A DNA stretch of 64,000 bases from UBA2784 sp964494625 (GTDB lineage Bacteria > Pseudomonadota > Alphaproteobacteria > Micropepsales > Micropepsaceae), in contig CAZBRT010000002.1 in the NCBI GenBank assembly GCA_964494625.1, positions 620,001-684,000 on the forward strand. Reading direction: 5' to 3'. Positions 58,506 to 64,000 of the stretch are shown piece by piece (the stretch's first letter is position 1; each line of letters opens with the position of its first letter). Both the position numbers and the translations under genes were made by a program. The notes below the pieces were generated by a model, which was not told the DNA's origin, did no database searches, and saw only the letters and a program-made list of their open reading frames with translations.

Positions 58506-59294
58506 AAGAAACTTCACGACCTCGCGCTTGGTGACCGGATCGCCAACCGCAGTCATGTGGTCGCGGTTGGGAACAATCACCGCCTCGCCCTTCACAAAGG
58601 CTTTGGCCAGCGGCACCGGCGATCCCGTCATCACATCGCGCTCGCCGCATATCACCAGGACCGGTGCCGTGATCCTGCCGAGTTCAGCGGCCGCGAATAT
58701 GCGGCGGGGCCGCCGCATGCAGGCGGCCAGCGCCTTCAGGTCGGTGCCCTTGCGGTCGGCAAATTTCCGGAAGTCGCGCGCCACGGGATCGCCCACTTCA
58801 TTGATCGACGGCGCAAGAAGTCCGTCGGCAATGCGCGGCGCCAGGGGATCGGCGACATTGAAGTAGTTCTCGCCCACACCGGCCACAACAAGCTTGCGCA
58901 CACGTGCCGGCATGTCATGGGCAAGCCGCATGGCGAGAAAGCCGCCCATCGAGTAACCCACCACATCCGCCTCGCGCACGCCCCGCGATGCCATCACGAA
59001 AGCGATGTCGGCGGCCATCATGCCTTCGTCATAATCGGCGGGGTCATGCGGCTTTGAACTTGCGCCATGGCCGCGCGCGTCAAAAGCGATCACGCGCCGC
59101 CCGGCTTCGCCCAAGGCGCGATACCACGAGGGTGACACCCAGTTGACCTGGCGGTCAGAGGCAAAGCCATGAACCAGCACCACCGGCGGCAGGCCTGGTG
59201 CGGGATGGGGCGGCATCACATCGTCGACAGCCAGGACAAGGGTTTGGCCGTTCGCGCCGCGCACCCGGACTTCAGAACGTGGGACTTCCGCCAT
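58497..59294 (-). CDS. Alpha/beta hydrolase
   Basis: The 265-residue product has the oxyanion segment VVLVHGFASDRQVNWVSPSW, the nucleophile elbow GYSMGGF with catalytic Ser, an acidic residue region (CGERDVM) and the terminal His in VPNRDHMTAV. The fold is that of general esterases or haloperoxidase-like hydrolases; the substrate cannot be read. It converges with hepT and is divergent from the M20 gene. Confidence 0.9.
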   Translation of the reverse strand: MAEVPRSEVRVRGANGQTLVLAVDDVMPPHPAPGLPPVVLVHGFASDRQVNWVSPSWYRALGEAGRRVIAFDARGHGASSKPHDPADYDEGMMAADIAFVMASRGVREADVVGYSMGGFLAMRLAHDMPARVRKLVVAGVGENYFNVADPLAPRIADGLLAPSINEVGDPVARDFRKFADRKGTDLKALAACMRRPRRIFAAAELGRITAPVLVICGERDVMTGSPVPLAKAFVKGEAVIVPNRDHMTAVGDPVTKREVVKFLSE

Positions 59295-59361
59295 TGCTCT
59301 TCATCCCCTTGCCTGATTGACTTGGTGCTGACGCACGTCCGATTGCGACAGGAGATGCCCC

Positions 59362-60612
59362 ATGAACGCCGAAACACTCAAGCGCGATGCCTGCGCCGCC
59401 ATCGATGCGATGACGCCCACCCTGATCGCGGTATCGCACTTCATTCACGACAATCCCGAGCTCAATTTCAAGGAATACAAATCATCGGCCAAGCTGCAGG
59501 AGGCGGTGCGCAATGCGGGCCTGCCGGTCACCAGCGGCGCCTATGGCTGCGAGACGGGCTATGAAAGCGCGTTCGGCAAAGCGGGAGCGCCCGTCGTTGC
59601 CATCCTTTCGGAATATGACGCGCTGCCCGGCATCGGGCATGCCTGCGGCCACAATGTCATCGGCAGCGCGGGCCTGGGTGCCGCCCTTGGGCTTGCAAAG
59701 CTTGGCAGTGCGCTGCCGGGCCGCGTGCGCTATCTCGGCACGCCAGCCGAAGAAGGCGGCGGCGGCAAGGAAGTGATGGCGCAGCATGGCGCCTTCAAAG
59801 GCGTGGATGCCGCCATGATGGTCCATTCGTCGGGCTTCGACATTGAAACCATGCCGTGCCTTGCGCTGACGCAGGTTGATGTCATCTATCACGGGCTGTC
59901 GTCGCACGCGTCGGCCATGCCGCATCGCGGCCTCAATGCGCTTGATGCGGTCGTGCTTGCCTATCAGGGCATTGCGGCGCTGCGCCAGCATATCCGCCCG
60001 ACCGAGCGCATCCACGGCATCATCACCGATGGCGGACAGGCGGCCAACATCGTGCCGGAACGCGCGGCCGCGCATTTCCTTGTGCGCGCGGAAAACGCCA
60101 AGGACCTCGCCAAGCTGAAACAGCGCGTGCATGGCTGCCTTGAGGCAGGGGCCATGGCGACCGGCGCGCGGGCCGAGATCAATTGGGCCAAGGCCGATTA
60201 TCTTGACCTCAAGACCGCATGGCCGCTGGCGAAATCCTATCGCGCGAATGCTGAAAAGCTTGGCCGCCAATTTGTGGAGCTGGATCAGCTGCCGGCCGGA
60301 ACGGCGGGCTCTACCGACATGGGCAACGTCTCCTATCGCGTGCCATCGATCCATCCGATGATCGCCATCGCGCCGATGAATGTCGTGATCCACAATCCCG
60401 AGTTCACGCGCTGGGCCAAGTCGGAGCGCGGCGACAAAGGCGCGATCGACGGCGCCAAGGCCATGGCGATGACCGCCATCGACTTCTTCTGCGATGCGGA
60501 TTTGCGCAAACGCACCGAAGACGGCTTCCGGGAATCCGGCGGGGGGAACGCGCCCGAAGGCACATTCCGTACAGACGGCAAGGTTTTTGCCGCCGGATGC
60601 GGCTGCTGCTGA
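59362..60612 (+). CDS. M20 family metallopeptidase/amidohydrolase (AbgB-like)
   Basis: The 416-residue enzyme has the metal-binding GIGHACGHNVIG (first His), the AEEGGGGKEVM region with the catalytic Glu pair, and VDAAMMVHSSGFDIE. The dimerisation domain SHASAMPHRGLNALDAVVLA is present. This is the pattern of aminoacylase-type M20D amidohydrolases such as p-aminobenzoyl-glutamate hydrolase. It ends in a CGCC tail, which is unusual and may bind metal. The start has GGAG-like context. Confidence 0.9.
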   Translation: MNAETLKRDACAAIDAMTPTLIAVSHFIHDNPELNFKEYKSSAKLQEAVRNAGLPVTSGAYGCETGYESAFGKAGAPVVAILSEYDALPGIGHACGHNVIGSAGLGAALGLAKLGSALPGRVRYLGTPAEEGGGGKEVMAQHGAFKGVDAAMMVHSSGFDIETMPCLALTQVDVIYHGLSSHASAMPHRGLNALDAVVLAYQGIAALRQHIRPTERIHGIITDGGQAANIVPERAAAHFLVRAENAKDLAKLKQRVHGCLEAGAMATGARAEINWAKADYLDLKTAWPLAKSYRANAEKLGRQFVELDQLPAGTAGSTDMGNVSYRVPSIHPMIAIAPMNVVIHNPEFTRWAKSERGDKGAIDGAKAMAMTAIDFFCDADLRKRTEDGFRESGGGNAPEGTFRTDGKVFAAGCGCC

Positions 60613-60752
60613 GGGACGGGGACCACAAAACTCCCTTTGTTTTCAACGGCTTGTCAAAAACAGGCATCGCCGGGGCTTGAGTTGTGCGGCGCGGCAAAGC
60701 ATGTTCCGCGCTTCAATCGTGCCGGGCCGGGGATCGATGGGCGCCGGTGCAC

Positions 60753-62258
60753 ATGGGGAACATTGCCGTGATCACGAGCCTTTTGAGCGCTTCGATCCTT
60801 CTCGACGTGATGGAGGTCTTGACCTTCCTTGCGTGGGGCACATTCCTGTTGTCGCTTCTGGTGATCTGCGCGCTGGCGATCCACCTGATGGTCCTGTGGG
60901 GCATGTATGTCATCTATCGCGACCGGGGCCTGAAGCGCGAAGCAGACGTGCAGCTTTTGCCGCTGCCCGATGATTTGCCCCATGTGCTGATCCAGCTGCC
61001 CACGTTCAACGAGCCGGAAGTGGTGGAGCGCTCGCTCGAAGCCGCCGCCGCCATCGATTGGCCGCGCGACCGGCTGCACATCCAGTTGCTGGATGACTCC
61101 ACCGACGAGACGACCGGCATTGCACGCGCGAAGATCGCAGACCTTCAGGCGCGTGGCATTGATGCGATCCTCCTCCACCGCGAAAACCGCGAGGGCTTCA
61201 AGGCCGGTGCGCTGAAAGCCGGGCTTGAGGTAAGCGACGCCGAGTATGTTGCCGTGTTCGACGCCGATTTCGTGCCGCCGCCCGATGTGCTGAAGCGCAC
61301 GCTGCGCCCGCTCATCCATGAGAAAAACCTCGCCTTCGTGCAGACGCGCTGGGAGCACGCCAATGTCGAAAAGAGCCTTCTCACCCGCGCGCAAGGCTTG
61401 ATGCTGGACAGCCATTTCGGCGTGGAGCAATGCGCGCGCAACTGGGCGGGCCTGCCAATGTCGTTCAATGGCACGGGCGGCGTGTGGCGCCGGGCGGCCA
61501 TCGACGATGCGGGTGGCTGGGAAGGCGACACGCTGACGGAAGACCTTGACCTTTCACTCCGCGCCGCCATGCGCGGGTGGAAGAGCCTTTACATGACCAA
61601 TCTTTCGATCCCGAGCGAATTGCCGGAATCGATCAGCGCCTGGCGCAACCAGCAATTCCGCTGGACCAAGGGCTTTGCGCAGGTGGCGATCAAGCTGTTG
61701 CCCTCCGTGCTGAAATCAAACCTGCGCCCCCTGCACAAATTTGCCGTCAGCGTGCAGCTGATCCAGGGATGGCTTTATCCCGCCGGCCTTATCGCCATGC
61801 TCTCGGCGCTTCTGGCCATGGTTCTGACCGCAAGCCAGCCCTGGGCGATCCTTTTCCTTGGCCTTTTTGCAACCGCGATGGGCGCAACCGGCGTTTTCAT
61901 CATGGTGGGAACGGCGCAGGCCGTGTTGCGACGGCGGTTCAATCCCCTGATGGTGGGCGGGTTCCTGACCATGCTGGCGCTGAACGGCGGGCTTGCACTG
62001 TCGAACTCGCGCGCGATCTGGGAGGCGATGATCGGCCGCCAATCCGCCTTTGTGCGCACGCCCAAGGGCACGCGCGGCACCGCCGACAAGGCGCGTCAGG
62101 TGAAGAAGCAGGAAGGCCTGCCGGAACTCATCGTGGCCAGCTCTGCTGCCGCCATTGCCGTGTGGGACAATGCGTGGTTCTCACCCTTCTTCTCGCTCAC
62201 CGTGTTCGGCCTGTTTGTGGTGGGCGCGGTGACGTTTGCGAGCCAGCGGTTGAGGTAG
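60753..62258 (+). CDS. Membrane GT2 polysaccharide synthase (cellulose-synthase-like)
   Basis: The 501-residue processive glycosyltransferase has N-terminal membrane helices (LTFLAWGTFLLSLLVICALA), the donor-binding QLLDDSTDET and VFDADFVPPP (DxD), the catalytic TED in TLTEDLDLSLRAAMRGW and the QxxRW motif NQQFRWTKGFAQVAIKL. C-terminal helices form the channel. Products may be mannan, glucan or another beta-linked polymer, which sequence does not decide. The ATG at 60753 is used; the frame opens earlier with GTG at 60684. Confidence 0.88.
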   Translation: MGNIAVITSLLSASILLDVMEVLTFLAWGTFLLSLLVICALAIHLMVLWGMYVIYRDRGLKREADVQLLPLPDDLPHVLIQLPTFNEPEVVERSLEAAAAIDWPRDRLHIQLLDDSTDETTGIARAKIADLQARGIDAILLHRENREGFKAGALKAGLEVSDAEYVAVFDADFVPPPDVLKRTLRPLIHEKNLAFVQTRWEHANVEKSLLTRAQGLMLDSHFGVEQCARNWAGLPMSFNGTGGVWRRAAIDDAGGWEGDTLTEDLDLSLRAAMRGWKSLYMTNLSIPSELPESISAWRNQQFRWTKGFAQVAIKLLPSVLKSNLRPLHKFAVSVQLIQGWLYPAGLIAMLSALLAMVLTASQPWAILFLGLFATAMGATGVFIMVGTAQAVLRRRFNPLMVGGFLTMLALNGGLALSNSRAIWEAMIGRQSAFVRTPKGTRGTADKARQVKKQEGLPELIVASSAAAIAVWDNAWFSPFFSLTVFGLFVVGAVTFASQRLR

Positions 62259-62545
62259 GGGGATCTTCCCGCGCGCGGTTCTTTCCGCGCTCTCAGCGAG
62301 TGCCTTGAGCCCCGCGTGCGAGGCGTCCGTCGGCTCCAAATGGGCGGTGAAGTTCTCGCAAGACTCGCGCGAACGTGCCGACTCTCGACAAACGTACAAA
62401 CGCGCTACACATGGGTTCAGCTTGCGACTCCGCAGTGCGCCATCAAAATGGGGCCGCGGATTTGCCTGGGGAGTCTGATGAGCGCCGCAAAGCGCTTATC
62501 TATCTCTATACCACTAGACGGGTAGTCGCTCGGCACACTTGCCGC
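62259..62545. other. 287-bp intergenic region at composition boundary
   Basis: No gene, tRNA or clear terminator was recognised. From about 62380 the sequence becomes noticeably less GC-rich and AT-rich words increase, matching the following gene instead of the preceding 62 kb. No direct repeats suggesting an attachment site were found in the visible part. Confidence 0.5.
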
Positions 62546-64000
62546 TTACGTCTTCGCGCCGACAGATACTTTTCTTGGTTTCGGTTTCGGCTGAGCAGCA
62601 TCTGCGGTGTCACCTTCCTCTACGATAACGCCCTGCAGGAACTCTCTATGCCTTTCCTCAAGGTGTGCCAGCGCCTGTTCGTCACTCGCATTGTGCTCCA
62701 GCTTCTCCTTGAGGAACTGGAGACGGGCGTTGTTTTCATCGAGTATTTCTCCCCAAGTTTTTACACCCAATGAGTATCTGTCGGTCTTTAAAATGATACG
62801 TCGTTTCGGGTCTGCGCCGCCCAAGATGCGCTGCTCAACCAAGTCATCAAACTCATCTGAAATTAGCCAAAAGTGCCAACGGACACCCGGCACTCGACTG
62901 AAGCGAGCGTCACTCACAACGGCATGCGCATAACCCTCAAGCTGAATTAAGTGCGAGCTATTGAGTCTTACTTTCGGGGCTTTCAGCTCAATGACAAGGT
63001 GCTCAAATTCATCAATGCGATGACGTGCTGTCTTGCGTGAAAGCATAAGGTCGACGATGCCGCGAACCTTATTGACAACCTTTACCGGCTCATCAATGAC
63101 GAGCGAGGGATCCAGATTCTTTTTGTGGGCCTTTAGAACTGAAGTTAGGTCTTTGTCGCTGGCCCAGAGATTGTACTCCTCACCGAACAGCCATGTGTTT
63201 TGTTCCAATATTTTATGGAGCTGGGAGCGCTCTTTGAGCTTTTCCTTTGCTTCATAGTCAAAGAGGATGAAGCGAAGACCCTGCAAAAACTTCAACCTAT
63301 CCGCTACCAAGGTCGCTGCGCTGATGATTCCGGGCAAGTCTGCCTCATCAAGAAGCGCCGCCAATTCCTTCTGCTTCGTTTTCGGTAGTTTCAGCACACT
63401 ATCCAGAATTTTTTGCAGATCAGAGGGACTCCGCTCTATCGCGTGGCGAAGCATCTGGAGGTGCAGCGCCATTTGCGAGGACGTCGCATCGCCAAATTCG
63501 GGCGAAGCCTCCTGAACTGTCACGGCAACGATGTCGAATATCTGACGGCCTGCCTTATCGATGGCGCTGGTCGCCTCTCCCTCGTAGGGATAAACATTCC
63601 TCGCTTTCCATTCATCGACAACGATCTGCGCCTTTTCGGCGGCTCGGTCGCGAAAAATGAGCTTGATCCGCCTCCTTGCCTCCTCAATGGCATTCTCAAG
63701 TTTAGGCACCAGTTCGGTCAACTCCAGTTGGTTTTCCTGATGCAGCGCACTGATATAGGACGATTTCAGATAGGCGGAAAAGTGGAAGTCTCCGACGCGA
63801 AAGCGTGTTTCCACCTGCGAGAGTGGAAAGCCCTGTTCATTGCAAAGATATAGAGCCCGCTTCGTCGGTCGGCTCCACTCAACGACTTGGAGTGACATGG
63901 GATGTATAGCGCCGTCGTCTCCAACTACAGACGGCAAACGGACTTCCGACGACCGCGCAATGGCTAACGATGGGTCGATCTTTTGCCCATCGATGGAAAT
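62546..64000 (-). CDS. Shedu-like (DUF4263) nuclease domain protein, N-terminus outside window
   Basis: The open frame runs off the right edge; about 484 C-terminal residues are visible. The first part (SYISALHQENQLELTELVPK, ARRRIKLIFRDRAAEKAQIV, DEWKARNVYPYEGEATS) resembles the region that follows a GHKL/Hsp90-like ATPase domain in a large family of predicted ATP-binding proteins. The final third has a PD-(D/E)xK-type Shedu nuclease: QLHKILEQNTWLFGEEYNLW, GIVDLMLS (Asp), HLVIELKAPKVR (Glu and Lys) and QLEGYAHAV. Shedu proteins act in anti-phage defence. Lower GC and different codon use suggest transfer. The apparent internal start at 63937 is only a TTG, so the gene should be treated as continuing. 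Confidence 0.75.
   Translation of the reverse strand: MSIDGQKIDPSLAIARSSEVRLPSVVGDDGAIHPMSLQVVEWSRPTKRALYLCNEQGFPLSQVETRFRVGDFHFSAYLKSSYISALHQENQLELTELVPKLENAIEEARRRIKLIFRDRAAEKAQIVVDEWKARNVYPYEGEATSAIDKAGRQIFDIVAVTVQEASPEFGDATSSQMALHLQMLRHAIERSPSDLQKILDSVLKLPKTKQKELAALLDEADLPGIISAATLVADRLKFLQGLRFILFDYEAKEKLKERSQLHKILEQNTWLFGEEYNLWASDKDLTSVLKAHKKNLDPSLVIDEPVKVVNKVRGIVDLMLSRKTARHRIDEFEHLVIELKAPKVRLNSSHLIQLEGYAHAVVSDARFSRVPGVRWHFWLISDEFDDLVEQRILGGADPKRRIILKTDRYSLGVKTWGEILDENNARLQFLKEKLEHNASDEQALAHLEERHREFLQGVIVEEGDTADAAQPKPKPRKVSVGAKT

Noticed and set aside
62375..62773. Open frame opposite the end of the Shedu-type gene
   Set aside because: It overlaps the real gene on the other strand and has no family likeness.
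1..64000. tRNA, rRNA, CRISPR arrays, prophage or insertion-sequence genes
   Set aside because: None could be recognised; no transposase, integrase or regular repeat-spacer array was seen by reading.

Overview
The window is about 64 kb of GC-rich, densely packed DNA from a flagellated alphaproteobacterium. It carries marker genes that are typical of alphaproteobacteria using the CtrA cell-cycle circuit: fliX, flbY/cheL-type genes, an rcdA homologue (DUF1465), a trcR homologue (DUF1013), and a one-cysteine DksA. Several intergenic regions hold CtrA-type boxes (TTAA-N7-TTAA). No rRNA, tRNA, CRISPR array or insertion sequence was recognised. The genus cannot be fixed from the sequence alone; gene content resembles Caulobacter or Parvibaculum-like lineages.

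Flagellar region (1-16.6 kb). On the minus strand lies flgF-flgG-flgA-flgH (flgH runs off the left edge), behind an excellent sigma-54 promoter. Divergent from it runs fliL-fliM-DUF6468-motE-like, followed by a 1208-residue TPR protein with its own perfect CtrA box. A small Cys-rich secreted protein and dksA follow. Then fliX (minus) diverges from flgI-flgJ(N-terminal)/cheL-flbY-like, with a sigma-54 promoter in front of flgI. A large FlaEY-like SBBP-repeat protein closes the block.

Glycosylation region (16.7-30.2 kb). A TPR-glycosyltransferase of FlmG type sits beside a nonulosonic-acid module: a NeuB-family synthase plus a cytidylyltransferase fused to a PseG-like hydrolase/transferase. Divergent from these, a compact operon encodes two methyltransferases (one FkbM), an iron-dependent dehydrogenase, a split transketolase, an SDR, an ATP-grasp enzyme and a GH57-like protein. 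This looks like an uncharacterised sugar pathway that probably feeds flagellin or surface glycan. CtrA-type boxes lie in both divergent promoters. This is the best candidate in the window for an undescribed system.

Housekeeping/accessory region (30.2-62.3 kb). It holds rcdA, DUF1192, a quinone oxidoreductase, trcR, SDRs, an MFS transporter, an acyl-CoA synthetase with a histone-like tail, phoH, SemiSWEET, gamma carbonic anhydrase, tandem YbjN-like secreted proteins, acyl-CoA dehydrogenase, a LolD/FtsX-type ABC exporter with a DUF3299 lipoprotein-like partner, a GYF_2/SinR-like fusion, two crotonase-fold proteins, cysE, nitroreductase, an EF-hand protein, a TorF-type porin, an MntA/HepT toxin-antitoxin pair, an M20 peptidase and a GT2 polysaccharide synthase. 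Two copies of a ~155 bp multi-hairpin repeat lie between convergent genes.

Right edge (62.3-64 kb). Base composition drops, and the window ends inside a gene whose visible part ends in a Shedu-like (DUF4263) nuclease domain. It is probably a horizontally acquired defence gene.
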